Shown: one piece after another, positions 15,458 to 25,286 of the stretch
How positions within the stretch are numbered: position 1 is the first letter of the stretch
How the letters are laid out: each line of letters starts with the position of its first letter
Source of the DNA: Pseudonocardia oroxyli
Lineage (GTDB): Bacteria; Actinomycetota; Actinomycetes; Mycobacteriales; Pseudonocardiaceae
Length of the DNA stretch: 64,000 nucleotides
Reading direction: 5' to 3'
NCBI RefSeq assembly: GCF_900102195.1
Contig: NZ_FNBE01000004.1
Location: 310,001 to 374,000 of the forward strand
The notes under the pieces: generated by a model
The model's input: the letters and a program-made list of their open reading frames with translations, nothing else
Told to the model about the DNA's origin: nothing
Databases searched by the model: none
Position numbers and translations under genes: made by a program

Positions 15458-15668
15458 GGGCCCACGGTAGCGAGGGCGTCACCCGGCGGGGTGAGCCGGG
15501 CTAGCCGCTGGGCACGTGTCGTGCGCTCGGTGCTGCACGATCGCCGACGGTGTGTCGTCACGGTGGGGTGGGGAGCGCTGAACGCACGAAACGTGCGGTC
15601 AGCGTGGTCGAGACCGCACCGACCGCACGGAAACCGTGATCATGCAGCAGTGTGCGCACGAAACGCGC
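15458..15668. other. Intergenic region with hairpins and a repeated CGCACGAAACG motif
   Basis: A 211-bp gap downstream of the ABC-2/Pip-like protein gene. It holds a hairpin at 15576-15604 with 13-bp arms (one mismatch) and loop AAA. The motif CGCACGAAACG occurs twice, within that hairpin and again near 15656-15666, next to the imperfect inverted repeat GTGTGCGC/GCGCTCACAC at the 3' end of the membrane protein gene. These are probably terminator structures. The hairpin shares the 11-mer GCTGAACGCAC with the element at 1457-1500. Confidence 0.5.
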
Positions 15669-16655
15669 TCACACCGCGGCCGGCTCCCGCAGGACGTGCC
15701 CGGCCTCGTGACGGCCGTGGGGCGCGTTGCGGAACCGGGCGGTGAGCAGGGCGACGAGGATGCCGCCGACCGCCCACGCACCGGCGACGAGCAGCGGCGC
15801 GGTGCTGCCGACGCCGTCGAAGTAGACGATCCGGCGCAGCGCGTCCACGCCCGCGCCGTTGGGCAGCCACCCGCCGATGGTCGCCCAGAAGGCCGGTAGC
15901 ACCCCGTCCTGGTAGGCGCCGCCCGCGCTCGGGTTGCCGAGGATCACGAACAGCAGGATCGTGACGCCGATCCCGACCACGCCGAGCAGCGCGGACAGCG
16001 CCACGGTGACGGCGGCCGCCGCGAAGGTCAGCAGGGTGCCCAGGCCCCAGAGCGCCAGGACGTGCCCGGTCAGCGCGCCGAGGACCGGTCCGGCGATCAG
16101 CGCGCCGCCCAGCCCGCCCAGCACGGCGAACCCGAGGGCGAGGCCCAGTCGTCGGGCCGTGGTGGGCAGGTCGGGCCGCTTCTCGCCGGTCAGCCCCAGC
16201 AGGGCGGCGAGCAGGTAGCCGCCCACGATCCAGCCGGTGACCAGGTAGAACCCGCTCAGCCCGCGGGCATCGCCCGCCTGGGGGGCCACGACGTCCTCGA
16301 CCCGCAGGGTCCGGCCCTGCGCGGCGTCGGCCCGGGTCAGCACCGTCTCGACGGCCCCCGACACCGAGGTGCCCTCCGCGCTCGCGACGAGCAGGACGTC
16401 CTCGTGCTCGCCCACGATCAGGACCCCGGACGTCCGGTCCGCGAGCAGGTCCGCGCGGGCCGTCGCCTCGTCGGCGCCGGTGATCTCCAGGGTGCCGTCC
16501 AGTCCCGCGGCCAGCTGCTCGACCACGGGTGCCTGCGCCACCACCTCGACCGGGATCGCGTCCGGTCGAGGGTCGTGGAAGGCCCCCACGTAGCTGAGCA
16601 CGAACCCGAGCTGCAAGCCCAGGACGGCCACCACCAGTCCGACGGTGCGTCTCAT
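15669..16655 (-). CDS. Membrane protein resembling ABC-2 / YhgE-Pip transporters
   Basis: 328 residues. An N-terminal span is followed by an extracytoplasmic domain of about 120 residues (PDAIPVEVVAQAPVVEQL, AGLDGTLEITGADEATARADLL) and then five or six spans in the C-terminal half. This layout matches YhgE/Pip-type or ABC-2-type permeases that export drugs or envelope components, though no partner ATPase is present. The ATG at 16655 has GGAGGAACG upstream. It is divergent from a TetR gene across an operator, so it is the likely regulated target. Confidence 0.65.
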   Translation of the reverse strand: MRRTVGLVVAVLGLQLGFVLSYVGAFHDPRPDAIPVEVVAQAPVVEQLAAGLDGTLEITGADEATARADLLADRTSGVLIVGEHEDVLLVASAEGTSVSGAVETVLTRADAAQGRTLRVEDVVAPQAGDARGLSGFYLVTGWIVGGYLLAALLGLTGEKRPDLPTTARRLGLALGFAVLGGLGGALIAGPVLGALTGHVLALWGLGTLLTFAAAAVTVALSALLGVVGIGVTILLFVILGNPSAGGAYQDGVLPAFWATIGGWLPNGAGVDALRRIVYFDGVGSTAPLLVAGAWAVGGILVALLTARFRNAPHGRHEAGHVLREPAAV

Positions 16656-16668
16656 CGTTCCTCCGTTT

Positions 16669-16703
16669 CGATACACCACTGTATTGGATTCACTGGTGTA
16701 TCG
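16669..16703. promoter_or_regulatory. TetR operator in divergent promoter region
   Basis: Inverted repeat CGATACACCA (16669-16678) and TGGTGTATCG (16694-16703) with a 15-nt spacer, placed between the membrane protein gene and the TetR gene. The AT-rich spacer GTATTGGATT stands out in this GC-rich DNA and may hold -10 elements for both directions. Confidence 0.65.
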
Positions 16704-16723
16704 TCACTGTTCAGGAGGTCACA

Positions 16724-17344
16724 ATGGCGACCAGGCGACGGGCGGACACGCGGGCACGGCTGCTGGAGGCCGCGGCGGAGGTGTTCGTCGAGCGCGGGTT
16801 CGGGGCCACGAGCGTGGAGCAGGTCTGCGAGGCGGCGGGGTTCACCCGCGGCGCGTTCTACTCGAACTTCTCCTCGCTCGACGAGCTGCTGCTCGCCCTC
16901 GTCGCGCAGCGGCACGCGGCGGTGGTGGCCGGGCTCGGCGCCGCGCTGGAGCAGATCGAGCCCGCCCCGGTGGAGGACCTCACGGCCTTCGTCGGCGAGA
17001 TCGTGCGGGCCCACCTGGCCGACCGGCGGTGGCAGGTCCTGCAGACCGAGCTCGCCCTGCACGCGTTGCGCCACCCCGCCGTGGCGGAGCAGGTCGCCGA
17101 GCACCGCGCCGACCTGCGGCGACGGGTGGGTGAGCTGATCGCCCACGCCGCCGGGCGGGCGGGCCGCAGCCTCACGGTGGGGCCGGAGGAGCTGGCGCGA
17201 GCGGTGCTCGCCCTCGTCGAGGGCACGCGGTTCCAGACCTACCTCGACCCGGCGGCGACCCGCACGGACCGCCTGCTCCTGACCGCGGTCCTCGAGCAGT
17301 ACACCCGCGCCGCCGGACCGGACGGCCCGGCCGTCAGACGATGA
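16724..17344 (+). CDS. TetR-family transcriptional regulator
   Basis: 206 residues. N-terminal HTH: RARLLEAAAEVFVERGFGATSVEQVCEAAGFTRGAFYSNF, a classic TetR DNA-binding domain, followed by a helical ligand-binding domain. The ATG is preceded by CAGGAGG. It is divergent from the Pip/ABC-2-like membrane protein, with a shared 10+10-bp inverted repeat between them, which implies it represses both genes and is released by a small molecule. Its last 11 bp overlap the 3' end of the convergent methyltransferase gene. Confidence 0.9.
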   Translation: MATRRRADTRARLLEAAAEVFVERGFGATSVEQVCEAAGFTRGAFYSNFSSLDELLLALVAQRHAAVVAGLGAALEQIEPAPVEDLTAFVGEIVRAHLADRRWQVLQTELALHALRHPAVAEQVAEHRADLRRRVGELIAHAAGRAGRSLTVGPEELARAVLALVEGTRFQTYLDPAATRTDRLLLTAVLEQYTRAAGPDGPAVRR

Positions 17345-18056
17345 GGCCCGCCGGCGTGCGGCGGGTGTGCAGGCGGTAGCCCACCGGGATGGTCAGCCCC
17401 GTCGTCTGCGCGATCGCCCGCGCCGCGGTGGCCGGGGCGAACTCGATGCGCAAGACCGCCTCGAGCGTGCCGCGGTCCGGGAAGCGCCACGTGCTGGTAA
17501 CGCGGCGCTGGTCGAAGCCCTGCCGGGCGAAGAAGCGTTCGACGGCGGCGGCGTCGTAGCGGGGCAGATCGGCGCGCAGCCACTCCCCGTACGGCCCCAC
17601 GGTGAAGTCCAGGTCGATGATCGCGAGGATGCCGCCGGGTCGCAGCACCCGGTCGGCCTCGGCGAGCCCGGGTTCGCAGCCCGCGCCGAAGAAGTAGGCG
17701 GTGCGGGCGTGGACGAGGTCCGCGGACGCGTCCGGCAGTGGCAGCGCCTCCGCTCCCCCGCGCCGGACGTCGAGGCCACGGGCCTGCGCGCGGGCCACCA
17801 GCGGCGGGTGCGGCTCGACGCCGACGACCGAGCGGGCCGACTCGGCGAACCGCGGCAGGTGGAACCCGTCACCGCAGCCGACGTCGACGACGTCCCGCCC
17901 GGCCCACGGCGCGGCCTCGGCGAGCGCGGACCACAGGGCGCCGTCCGCGTCCTGCGCCTCGTTCTCCCGCTGGTAGACCTCCGGCCAGTGCCAGATGTTC
18001 GGGCTCGGGATCGCCGGCCCGCTCTTGGTCTGGCCCCCGAAGCCCGTGTAGTGCAC
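17334..18056 (-). CDS. SAM-dependent class I methyltransferase
   Basis: 240 residues. Motif I is VVDVGCGDGFHLPRF, followed by the acidic loop VVGVEPH, motif AEALPLPDASADLVHAR and LRPGGILAIIDLDF; these define the Methyltransf_11-type Rossmann fold. The substrate is not evident; a small molecule is likely. The N-terminus (SPNIWHWPEVYQREN) is distinctive. GTG start at 18056; a 12-bp gap separates it from cdsA upstream, so it may be the distal gene of the cdsA operon. Convergent overlap with the TetR gene by 11 bp. Confidence 0.82.
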   Translation of the reverse strand: MHYTGFGGQTKSGPAIPSPNIWHWPEVYQRENEAQDADGALWSALAEAAPWAGRDVVDVGCGDGFHLPRFAESARSVVGVEPHPPLVARAQARGLDVRRGGAEALPLPDASADLVHARTAYFFGAGCEPGLAEADRVLRPGGILAIIDLDFTVGPYGEWLRADLPRYDAAAVERFFARQGFDQRRVTSTWRFPDRGTLEAVLRIEFAPATAARAIAQTTGLTIPVGYRLHTRRTPAGLIV

Positions 18057-18068
18057 GACGACCGAGCC

Positions 18069-19001
18069 TCAGACGGGGACGAAGGCGCTCAGCAGCGCCC
18101 ACGACACGAACGCGGCCGGGAGCATGGAGTCCATCCGGTCCATCAGCCCGCCGTGGCCGGGCAGCAGGTTGCCCATGTCCTTGATCCCGAGGTCCCGCTT
18201 GATCATGGACTCGGTGAGGTCGCCGAGCGTCGCGGTGATGACGAGGACCGCGCCGAGGATCGCGCCCTGCCACCACACGCCCGCCAACAGCAGGTGGACC
18301 GACAGCGCGCCCGCGACCATGCCGGCGACCAGCGAGCCGCCGAAGCCCTCCCAGGACTTCTTCGGGCTGATCCGCGGGGCCATCGGGTGCCTGCCGGCGA
18401 GGACGCCCGCGGCGTACCCGCCGACGTCCGACGCCACGACGCAGATCATGAACGTGAGGACCCGCCCGACGCCGTCCTCCGGCAGCACCAACAGGACGGC
18501 GAACGAGACGAAGAACGGGACGTAGGCGGCGGTGAACACGCCCGCGCCCACGTCCCGCACGAAGCCGGACGCCGGATTCGCCGCCGGACTCGCCGCGAAC
18601 ATCCGCCAGAGCAGCGAGACCAGCACGGTCACCGCGAACGCGATGGCCGAGCCGGTGAGCCCGAACGGCCAGGCCAGCCACACCATCGCCTGCCCGCCCA
18701 CCAGCAGCACCGGGAGCGGCACGATGATGGCCTGCGCGCTGTGTCGGAGCGCACCGGCGAGCTCCCAGGTGGCCACGGCCACCGCCACCGCGAGCACGAT
18801 GACGAACGCCTGCCGCTGAATCAGCAGCGAGGCGAGGATGACCGCCCCCATCGTGACGCCGACGGCGATCGCGGCGATCAGGTTGCGGCCGAGCCGCGCC
18901 GAGCGCGACGACTTCGACGGCACACCCGGCAACCCCGACCCGGGCAGGTCCGTGGTGACCGGGGGCGGGCTGTCCTTGTCTGCGCCGTGGGAGGTGGTCA
19001 T
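18069..19001 (-). CDS. cdsA: Phosphatidate cytidylyltransferase
   Basis: 310 residues with about eight membrane spans. The C-terminal family signature is KRDLGIKDMGNLLPGHGG followed by MDRMDSML. The enzyme makes CDP-diacylglycerol from CTP and phosphatidic acid, the entry point to phospholipid synthesis. A polar N-terminal stretch of about 35 residues precedes the first span. The ATG at 19001 directly abuts the frr stop, so cdsA is the promoter-distal part of the rpsB-tsf-pyrH-frr operon, a standard bacterial arrangement. Confidence 0.95.
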   Translation of the reverse strand: MTTSHGADKDSPPPVTTDLPGSGLPGVPSKSSRSARLGRNLIAAIAVGVTMGAVILASLLIQRQAFVIVLAVAVAVATWELAGALRHSAQAIIVPLPVLLVGGQAMVWLAWPFGLTGSAIAFAVTVLVSLLWRMFAASPAANPASGFVRDVGAGVFTAAYVPFFVSFAVLLVLPEDGVGRVLTFMICVVASDVGGYAAGVLAGRHPMAPRISPKKSWEGFGGSLVAGMVAGALSVHLLLAGVWWQGAILGAVLVITATLGDLTESMIKRDLGIKDMGNLLPGHGGLMDRMDSMLPAAFVSWALLSAFVPV

Positions 19002-19559
19002 TCAGACCTCGAGGAGCTCGGCTTCCTTGTTCTTGACGAGCTCGTCGACCTGGGCGACGTACTTGTCGGTGGTGCCCTGCAGCTCCTTCTCGGCGCGCCC
19101 GACCTCGTCCTCGCCCGCCTCGCCCTCCTTGACGATGCGGTGGAGCTCGTCCATCGCCTTGCGGCGCAGGCTGCGGATGGTGACGCGGGCCTCCTCGCCC
19201 TTGCTGCGGGCGACCTTGACCATCTCGCGGCGGCGCTCCTCGGAGAGCTGCGGGATGACGCACCGGATGATCTGACCGTCGTTGCTCGGGTTGAGGCCGA
19301 GGTCGGAGTTGCGGATGGCGGTCTCGATGGTCTTCAGCGAGCTCGCGTCGTACGGCTTGATCACGGCCATCCGCGCCTCGGGGATCGTCACCGAGGCCAG
19401 CTGGTTGAGCGGGGTGTAGGCGCCGTAGTAGTCGATCACCACCCGCGAGAACATCGCCGGGGTGGCCCGACCGGTGCGCACGCTCGCCAGATCGTCCTTG
19501 GCCACGTCGACGGCCTTCTCCATCTTCTCCTCGGCGTCGAAGAGGGTTTCGTCGATCAC
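19002..19559 (-). CDS. frr: Ribosome recycling factor
   Basis: 185 residues, exactly the family length. Conserved stretches: [56 protein letters not shown] and the C-terminal helix ending [10 protein letters not shown]. It splits post-termination ribosomes together with EF-G. The GTG at 19559 is chosen for length and the GGGAG 7 nt upstream. Located 22 bp after pyrH, in the canonical tsf-pyrH-frr order. Confidence 0.97.
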   Translation of the reverse strand: MIDETLFDAEEKMEKAVDVAKDDLASVRTGRATPAMFSRVVIDYYGAYTPLNQLASVTIPEARMAVIKPYDASSLKTIETAIRNSDLGLNPSNDGQIIRCVIPQLSEERRREMVKVARSKGEEARVTIRSLRRKAMDELHRIVKEGEAGEDEVGRAEKELQGTTDKYVAQVDELVKNKEAELLEV

Positions 19560-19581
19560 GGGGCTGCTCCCTGGCTCGTAC

Positions 19582-20337
19582 TCAGTTCTCGGTCGTGCTG
19601 ACCAGCGTGCCGATCCTCTCACCACGCACCGCCCTGACGATGTTGCCCTCGGTCAGCAGGTTGAACACGATGATCGGCATCTTGTTGTCCATGCAGAGGC
19701 TGAACGCCGTGGCGTCCGCGACCTTGAGCCCGCGCTCCAGCACCTCGCGGTGCGTGATCTCGGTGTACATCTCGGCCGTCGGGTCCGTCTTCGGGTCCGC
19801 GGTGTAGACCCCGTCGACGCCCTTGGCCAGCAACAACGCCTCGCACCCGATCTCCAGCGCGCGCTGGGCGCCCGCGGTGTCGGTGGAGAAGAACGGCATG
19901 CCGACACCGGCCCCGAAGATCACGACCCGGCCCTTCTCGAGGTGCCGGATGGCCCGCCGCGGGATGTAGGCCTCCGCGACCTGGCCCATGGTGATCGCGG
20001 TCTGCACGCGGGTGTCGAGGTGGTGCTCGCGCTCGAGGAAGTCCTGCAGCGCGAGGCAGTTCATCACGGTGGCGAGCATGCCCATGTAGTCCGCGCGGGA
20101 GCGGTCCATCCCGCGCTGCTGCAGCTCGCTGCCGCGGAAGAAGTTGCCGCCGCCGATGACGACGGCGATCTGGGCACCGCTCGCGACGACCTCGGCGATC
20201 TGCCGCGACACGGTCTCCACGACCTTGGGATCGACGCCGAGCCCGCCCCCGCCGAACATCTCGCCGCCGAGCTTGAGCAGCACGCGGCGAAAGCCCGTCC
20301 GGGGGCCGTGGTCCTCGACGTCGATCCCCTCGGTCAT
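19582..20337 (-). CDS. pyrH: UMP kinase
   Basis: 251 residues. Amino-acid-kinase fold: [11 protein letters not shown] (phosphate binding), [39 protein letters not shown] and the C-terminal [19 protein letters not shown]. It phosphorylates UMP to UDP and is usually activated by GTP and inhibited by UTP. An N-terminal extension of about 15 residues precedes the fold. The ATG overlaps the tsf stop by one base (TGATG). Confidence 0.97.
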   Translation of the reverse strand: MTEGIDVEDHGPRTGFRRVLLKLGGEMFGGGGLGVDPKVVETVSRQIAEVVASGAQIAVVIGGGNFFRGSELQQRGMDRSRADYMGMLATVMNCLALQDFLEREHHLDTRVQTAITMGQVAEAYIPRRAIRHLEKGRVVIFGAGVGMPFFSTDTAGAQRALEIGCEALLLAKGVDGVYTADPKTDPTAEMYTEITHREVLERGLKVADATAFSLCMDNKMPIIVFNLLTEGNIVRAVRGERIGTLVSTTEN

Positions 20338-21152
20338 CAGGACTGGCCGACCTCGAAGCGGACGAAGTCCTTGACGGTCAGCCCGGCCTCGTCGACCAGG
20401 TTCTTGACGGTCTTCTTCGAGTCCAGGACCGACGCCTGCTCCAGCAGGACGACGTCCTTGTAGAAGCCGGTGATCCGGCCCTCGACGATCCGGTCCAGGA
20501 TCTTCTCGGGCTTGCCCTCCTCGCGGGCGGTCGCCTCGGCGATGCGCTTCTCGTTCTCCACGACCTCGGCCGGAACCTGGTCACGCGTGGTGAACTGGGG
20601 GCGCGCCGCGGCGATGTGCATCGCCACGTTGCGGGCGGCCTCGGCGTCCGACCCCTCGTACGCGACGAGCGCGCCGATGGCGGGCGGGAGGTCGTTCGAG
20701 CGGCGGTGCAGGTAGACCGCGACCGGGCCGTCGACGTGGATGTAGCGCTTGAGCTCGAGCTTCTCGCCGATGCGGGCCGACAGGGCCTGGATCGCGTCCG
20801 CCACGGTGCCACCGTCGAGCGGGGCCTTGGCCAGGGCCTCGACGTCCGCGGGCTTCTGGTCCACGGCCACGCCGAGGATCTTGGTGGCGAGGGTGACGAA
20901 GTCCTCGCTCTTGGCGACGAAGTCGGTCTCGCAGTTCAGCTCGACCATGGTGCCGCCCTCGGCGACGACCAGGCCGTTCGACGTGGCGCGCTCGGCGCGC
21001 TTGCCCACGTCCTTCGCGCCCTTGATGCGGAGCAGCTCGGTGGCCTTCTCGAGGTCGCCGTCCGACTCCTCGAGCGCCTTCTTGCAGTCCATCATCCCGG
21101 AGCCGGTGAGCTCACGGAGCCGCTTGACGTCGGCGGCGGTGTAGTTCGCCAT
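20337..21152 (-). CDS. tsf: Translation elongation factor Ts
   Basis: 271 residues. N-terminal UBA-like domain [22 protein letters not shown], the TDFVAK core ([13 protein letters not shown]) that contacts EF-Tu, and a coiled C-terminal module near [23 protein letters not shown]. It exchanges GDP for GTP on EF-Tu. The ATG at 21152 is preceded by GAAAGCACCGAG. It is downstream of rpsB by 91 bp, the typical rpsB-tsf pair. Confidence 0.97.
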   Translation of the reverse strand: MANYTAADVKRLRELTGSGMMDCKKALEESDGDLEKATELLRIKGAKDVGKRAERATSNGLVVAEGGTMVELNCETDFVAKSEDFVTLATKILGVAVDQKPADVEALAKAPLDGGTVADAIQALSARIGEKLELKRYIHVDGPVAVYLHRRSNDLPPAIGALVAYEGSDAEAARNVAMHIAAARPQFTTRDQVPAEVVENEKRIAEATAREEGKPEKILDRIVEGRITGFYKDVVLLEQASVLDSKKTVKNLVDEAGLTVKDFVRFEVGQS

Positions 21153-21243
21153 CTCGGTGCTTTCTCGTCCTTCGCGGTGGAGTTCGCGGGCCGGGGACCG
21201 GTCCCCGCGGCCGAGCGGGATGCGCTCGGCCGCGGGGAGCGGA

Positions 21244-22167
21244 TCAGCCTGCGGTCTGCTGGGTGCCGTTGCTCGTGGACGCCGGAGCGGCGGCCGCGGG
21301 CTCGGGGGTCGCGCTGTCGGTCGACGCCGGGGCCGCCGGGGCCGCCGGGGCCGCCGGGGCGGCCTCGCCTGCCGGCAGGCTCGCGCCGTCAGACCCGCCC
21401 GCGAGGAGCTCCTGCTCCCACTCGGCGAGCGGCTCGGAGCCGTTGCCCGCCGCGCCCGCGGAGTCGTTGCGGTTGCCGCCCGAGCGGGCGAGGAGACCGT
21501 CCGCCGCCGCCTTCGCGATCACCTTGGTGAGCAGCGCCGCGGAACGGATCGCGTCGTCGTTGCCCGGGATCGGGAAGTCGACCTCGTCCGGGTCGCAGTT
21601 GGTGTCCAGGATGGAGACGACCGGGATGTTGAGCTTCCGGGCCTCGCCGACGGCGATGTGCTCCTTCTTAGTGTCCACGATCCAGACCGCGCTGGGCACC
21701 TTGGACATGTCGCGAATACCGCCGAGGGTCTTCTCGAGCTTGTCCTTCTCGCGGGTGAGCATGAGGATCTCCTTCTTGGTGCGACCCTCGAAGCCCCCCG
21801 TCTGCTCCATCGACTCCAGCTCCTTGAGGCGCTGGAGGCGCTTGTGCACGGTCTGGAAGTTGGTGAGCATGCCGCCCAGCCAGCGCTGGTTCACGTACGG
21901 CATGTTGACCCGGCCCGCCTCCTCGGCGATGGCCTCCTGCGCCTGCTTCTTCGTGCCGACGAACATGATCGTTCCGCCGTGCGCGACGGTCTCCTTGACG
22001 AACTCGTACGCACGGTCGATGTACGACAGCGTCTGCTGCAGGTCGATGATGTAGATGCCGTTGCGCTCGGTCAGGATGTAGCGCTTCATCTTCGGGTTCC
22101 AGCGACGGGTCTGGTGCCCGAAGTGCACGCCGCTGTCGAGCAGCTGCTTCATGGTGACGACGGCCAT
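21244..22167 (-). CDS. rpsB: 30S ribosomal protein S2 with low-complexity C-terminal tail
   Basis: 307 residues. Conserved S2 core: [49 protein letters not shown] and [22 protein letters not shown]. After residue ~225 an acidic/Ala-Pro-rich tail of about 80 residues contains a [11 protein letters not shown] run encoded by a short GCC/GGG tandem repeat; such tails are frequent in actinobacterial S2. ATG at 22167. The 360-bp upstream region suggests a long structured leader, fitting the known S2 autoregulation of rpsB-tsf in other bacteria. Confidence 0.96.
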   Translation of the reverse strand: MAVVTMKQLLDSGVHFGHQTRRWNPKMKRYILTERNGIYIIDLQQTLSYIDRAYEFVKETVAHGGTIMFVGTKKQAQEAIAEEAGRVNMPYVNQRWLGGMLTNFQTVHKRLQRLKELESMEQTGGFEGRTKKEILMLTREKDKLEKTLGGIRDMSKVPSAVWIVDTKKEHIAVGEARKLNIPVVSILDTNCDPDEVDFPIPGNDDAIRSAALLTKVIAKAAADGLLARSGGNRNDSAGAAGNGSEPLAEWEQELLAGGSDGASLPAGEAAPAAPAAPAAPASTDSATPEPAAAAPASTSNGTQQTAG

Positions 22168-22527
22168 GGCCGGTGTGCACCTCTCGGTAGGGCGCGGGAT
22201 GAGACTCCACCCCGCACGTGGCGGTTCTCGCGGGTCCTCCGGTGAAGGCCCCGCCCTGGCGCCGCGCCGGTTCCCGGAACCCGCTCCCCCGCCCTGCCGG
22301 ACGTGGGTTCGGGACCGCCCGGTCACCGGGCCCCGCTGCGGCGATCGTGCTGCGGGGCGCGCGAGCGCGCGAAGTCACCTCGATCTCTCGAGGTGCGGTT
22401 CCGAGTGTACGCCGGGCCCCCTGACCGGCTCACCCGGGACCACCCTCGTGACCGGCGGTTGTCCACCGATTCGGCCACCTGTGGACGGATTCTCCCGCCC
22501 CCTTCCCCGTCGCGGCATCCTCGGCCC
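22168..22527. other. Divergent regulatory region between rpsB and the M23 peptidase gene
   Basis: No gene is seen in this 360-bp stretch. On the minus strand a -10-like TACACT lies at 22404-22409 without a good -35. This would give rpsB a leader of about 230 nt carrying the hairpin at 22376-22395 and nearby GC-rich inverted repeats. Nothing clearly promoter-like was found for the M23 gene, which has only a weak ribosome-binding site. Confidence 0.45.
22376..22395 (-). promoter_or_regulatory. Hairpin in predicted rpsB leader
   Basis: Perfect 8-bp stem CACCTCGA/TCGAGGTG with loop TCTC. It would fall at the very 5' end of the predicted rpsB transcript. It could stabilise the message or form part of an S2-responsive leader. 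Confidence 0.35.
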
Positions 22528-23121
22528 ATGCGCTGGGGGCGACGGATGGCGGCGGCGGGCCTGGTCGGGGCCCTCGCGATCAGCGGTGCGGGCGGGGGTG
22601 TCGCGGCGGCGGCGCCCCTCCCGCAGGCGGAGGTGGAGGTGGTGGAGGGTGGGCTGGGGGTAGGGGGCGGGGGGAACGGAGCCGAACGCGCGCCGGTCGT
22701 CGAGTACGGCTGGCCGCTGCGCCCGGCCCCGGCGGTCGCGCGGCGGTTCGAGGAGCCGCCGTTCCGGTACGGGCGCGGGCACCGCGGCGCCGACCTGGCC
22801 GCCGCGCCCGGTCAGGCGGTGCTGGCCGCGCGGGCGGGCGAGGTGGTGTTCGCCGGGCCCGTCGCGGGCCGCGGCGTGGTGTCCGTGCTGCACCCGGACG
22901 GGTTGCGCACCACGTACGAGCCGGTGGCCGCGACCGTCGCCGTGGGGGTGCGGGTCGGGCTCGGGGACCCGATCGGCACCCTCGAACCCGGGCACGCGGG
23001 CTGCCCGGTCGCGGCGTGCCTGCACTGGGGCCTGCGCCGCGGGTCGGGGACGGCGGCGGACTACCTCGACCCGTTGGTCCTGCTCCGGCCGCGGTACGTC
23101 CGTCTGCTGCCGCTGCCGTGA
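22528..23121 (+). CDS. Secreted M23-family peptidase (LytM-like)
   Basis: 197 residues. A cleavable-type signal peptide covers residues 1-30 (GLVGALAISGAGGGVAAAAP). A Gly/Glu linker follows, then the peptidase domain with metal ligands in GHRGADL (H-x3-D) and CLHWGLRRG. The family cuts peptidoglycan cross-links or acts as an amidase activator; this copy is small. The ATG at 22528 begins the signal peptide; the Shine-Dalgarno is weak. It is divergent from rpsB and convergent with the WhiG-type sigma gene, 18 bp apart. Confidence 0.85.
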   Translation: MRWGRRMAAAGLVGALAISGAGGGVAAAAPLPQAEVEVVEGGLGVGGGGNGAERAPVVEYGWPLRPAPAVARRFEEPPFRYGRGHRGADLAAAPGQAVLAARAGEVVFAGPVAGRGVVSVLHPDGLRTTYEPVAATVAVGVRVGLGDPIGTLEPGHAGCPVAACLHWGLRRGSGTAADYLDPLVLLRPRYVRLLPLP

Positions 23122-23139
23122 GCCGGAAGCCGCCGTGAG

Positions 23140-24294
23140 TCAGCCCGCGACCGTCTCCATGAGCCGGGTGCGCAGCCGCGTGACCAGGCGCGCGTGCAGC
23201 TGGCAGACCCGCGACTCGGTGACCCCGAGCAGCCTGCCGATCTCGGCGAGGGTCCGGTTCTCCAGGTAGTAGAGCCGCACGACCTGGCGGTCCCGCTCGC
23301 CGAGCGCCCGCACGGCACCGGCGAGCTCCCGGACGGTCTCGGCGTGCTCGGCCACCGCCACGGGATCGAGTGCCTCGTCGTCCGGGAGCAGGTCGGCGAT
23401 CGTCACCGGCCCCGGGATCCCGGCCTCGAGCGCCTCCACACTGACCAGCTGTCGGTGCTGCAGCGCACTGCGCAGCTCGCGCAGCCCGATCCGGAGCTCG
23501 GCGGCGACCTCGTCGTCGGCGACGCTGCGCCCGCGCGCCCCCTCCAGCCGCTCCCGGGTCCGCTCCACCTCGCGACGCCGGGCCCGGGCGCTGCGCGGCA
23601 CCCAGTCCTGCGCGCGCAGCTCGTCGAGCATCGCGCCGCGGATCCGCTGGGCGGCGTAGCTCTCGAACCGCACCTCGCGGGCCGGGTCGAACCGCTCGAC
23701 GGCGTCGATCAGCCCGAACATGCCGACCTGGACCAGGTCGGCGACGTCGACGTGGCTCGGCAGCCCGCCGGCCATCCTCCCGGCGACCCCGCGGACCAGG
23801 CCGCGGTAGTGGAGGACGATCCGATCCCGGGCCGCCCGCGCCCGGGTCGCCCGGAAGTCCCCCCAGAGACCCGCGGTGATCTCGGCCGCGGTGTCGGCGC
23901 CGGCGGCCGTGGTCCCGGTGGTGGACGGCAGCGCCGCGGGTGAGACCGGCAGGTCCAGCACGTCCGCGACGGCGCCGTCCCGCTCCTTCTCGGTGGAGGT
24001 GCCGTTCGGCGACGAGGGGTGCCCGATCGGGCGAACGGTGGCCAGCTCGGGCGTGTCGCCGGTGGGCCCGGCGCCCGTCAGGTCGTGGTGGCGCCCGCCC
24101 GGGGCCGCGTCGGCCCCGGTCTCCGCCGCGACTGCACGCAGTGACACCCTGCGCACGACGGCGAACGGTTCGTGCGGGGCCTCCAGAGCCCGGACCAGGC
24201 TGTGCGCCAATGCGGCCGCGCCGCTCGTCGATCGGCCCGTGAGCTGCGCAGACTCGACGTCGGGAGCATCATGCCCGGGGATGAGCCTGGTCAT
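23140..24294 (-). CDS. whiG: WhiG/FliA-type sigma factor with long N-terminal extension
   Basis: 384 residues, about 100 more than Streptomyces WhiG. Sigma region 2 reads [51 protein letters not shown]; region 3 follows; region 4 is [38 protein letters not shown]. This is the sigma-28 subgroup used for motility or sporulation genes. Residues 1-120 are unrelated to known sigma domains. The upstream start at 24294 overlaps xerC by 26 bp; a start closer to region 2 is possible. No flagellar genes are seen, so a developmental role is more likely. Confidence 0.85.
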   Translation of the reverse strand: MTRLIPGHDAPDVESAQLTGRSTSGAAALAHSLVRALEAPHEPFAVVRRVSLRAVAAETGADAAPGGRHHDLTGAGPTGDTPELATVRPIGHPSSPNGTSTEKERDGAVADVLDLPVSPAALPSTTGTTAAGADTAAEITAGLWGDFRATRARAARDRIVLHYRGLVRGVAGRMAGGLPSHVDVADLVQVGMFGLIDAVERFDPAREVRFESYAAQRIRGAMLDELRAQDWVPRSARARRREVERTRERLEGARGRSVADDEVAAELRIGLRELRSALQHRQLVSVEALEAGIPGPVTIADLLPDDEALDPVAVAEHAETVRELAGAVRALGERDRQVVRLYYLENRTLAEIGRLLGVTESRVCQLHARLVTRLRTRLMETVAG

Positions 24295-25234
24295 GGACCA
24301 CCTTCAGACGGTCGACTGTCACGTGCGTGTAGAGCTGAGTAGTTGACAGCGTAGCGTGACCGAGCAACTCCTGTACGTAACGAAGGTCGGCGCCGCCGTG
24401 GAGCAGATGGGTGGCGGCCGCGTGCCGGAAGCCGTGCGGGCCGATGTCCGGTGCGCCCGGCACCGCCGTCATGGCGCGATGCACCACGGTGCGCGCGACG
24501 CGCGGGTCGATACGGCCACCGCGCACCCCGAGGAACAGCGCGGGCGGCGAGTGCGGGCCCGCCAGGGCGGGCCGCCCCACGGCGCGCCAGCGGTCCAGCG
24601 CCCGCGCCGCGGGCACCCCGAACACGACGGTCCGCTCCCGGTTCCCCTTCCCCAGGACGCGCAGGGTCCGCTGGGAGTCGTCCACGGAGTCCAGGTCGAG
24701 TCCGCACGCCTCGCCGACCCGGATGCCGGTCGCGTAGAGGACCTCCAGCAGGGCCAGGTCCCGCAACGCCTCCGGGTCCTCCTCGGCGGCCCCGGACACG
24801 GCGGCGTCCAGGACCGCGGCGGCCTGGTCCGCGCGCACCACCTCCGGGAGGGCGGGCTTGGCGGGCGGTGAGCTCAGCCGCGCGCCCGGGTCCGTGGCGA
24901 GCAAGCCCGCGCGCACCGCCCAGGCGGTGAAGGTCCGCACTGCGGCCGCGCGCCGGGCCAGCGTGGACCGCGCGGCCCCCGCCCGGTGGGCCTCCCCCAG
25001 CCTGCGCCGCAGGTGCGCGAGGTCCAGATCGGCGAGACCGCCGAGCCCGGCCAGCATCGCGGCCAGATCCGACCGGTAGGCGCGGACCGTGTGGGGCGAC
25101 CGGCCGCGTTCCAGCTCCAGGTACCGCGCGAACCGCTCGATCGCCGACTCGACCTCCGGGCCGAACCCGGGGGCGGCGGGACCGTCGGGGTCCGGGCCGT
25201 CGGGGTCCGGGGCGGGAGTGCGCGCGGCGGCCAT
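24269..25234 (-). CDS. xerC: Tyrosine recombinase XerC
   Basis: 321 residues. N-terminal SAM-like core-binding domain ([23 protein letters not shown]), then the catalytic domain with Arg in [14 protein letters not shown], Lys in [22 protein letters not shown], and His/Tyr in [16 protein letters not shown]; all catalytic residues are present. It resolves chromosome dimers at dif with XerD. The ATG at 25234 excludes a Gly/Pro-rich stretch upstream. Neighbouring dprA matches the usual dprA-xerC arrangement in actinobacteria. Confidence 0.93.
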   Translation of the reverse strand: MAAARTPAPDPDGPDPDGPAAPGFGPEVESAIERFARYLELERGRSPHTVRAYRSDLAAMLAGLGGLADLDLAHLRRRLGEAHRAGAARSTLARRAAAVRTFTAWAVRAGLLATDPGARLSSPPAKPALPEVVRADQAAAVLDAAVSGAAEEDPEALRDLALLEVLYATGIRVGEACGLDLDSVDDSQRTLRVLGKGNRERTVVFGVPAARALDRWRAVGRPALAGPHSPPALFLGVRGGRIDPRVARTVVHRAMTAVPGAPDIGPHGFRHAAATHLLHGGADLRYVQELLGHATLSTTQLYTHVTVDRLKVVHDQAHPRA

Positions 25235-25286
25235 CCCCAGACGGTGCGGGTCCCTCCGGCCGCCGTCAACGTGCCACGCCGTGGCC

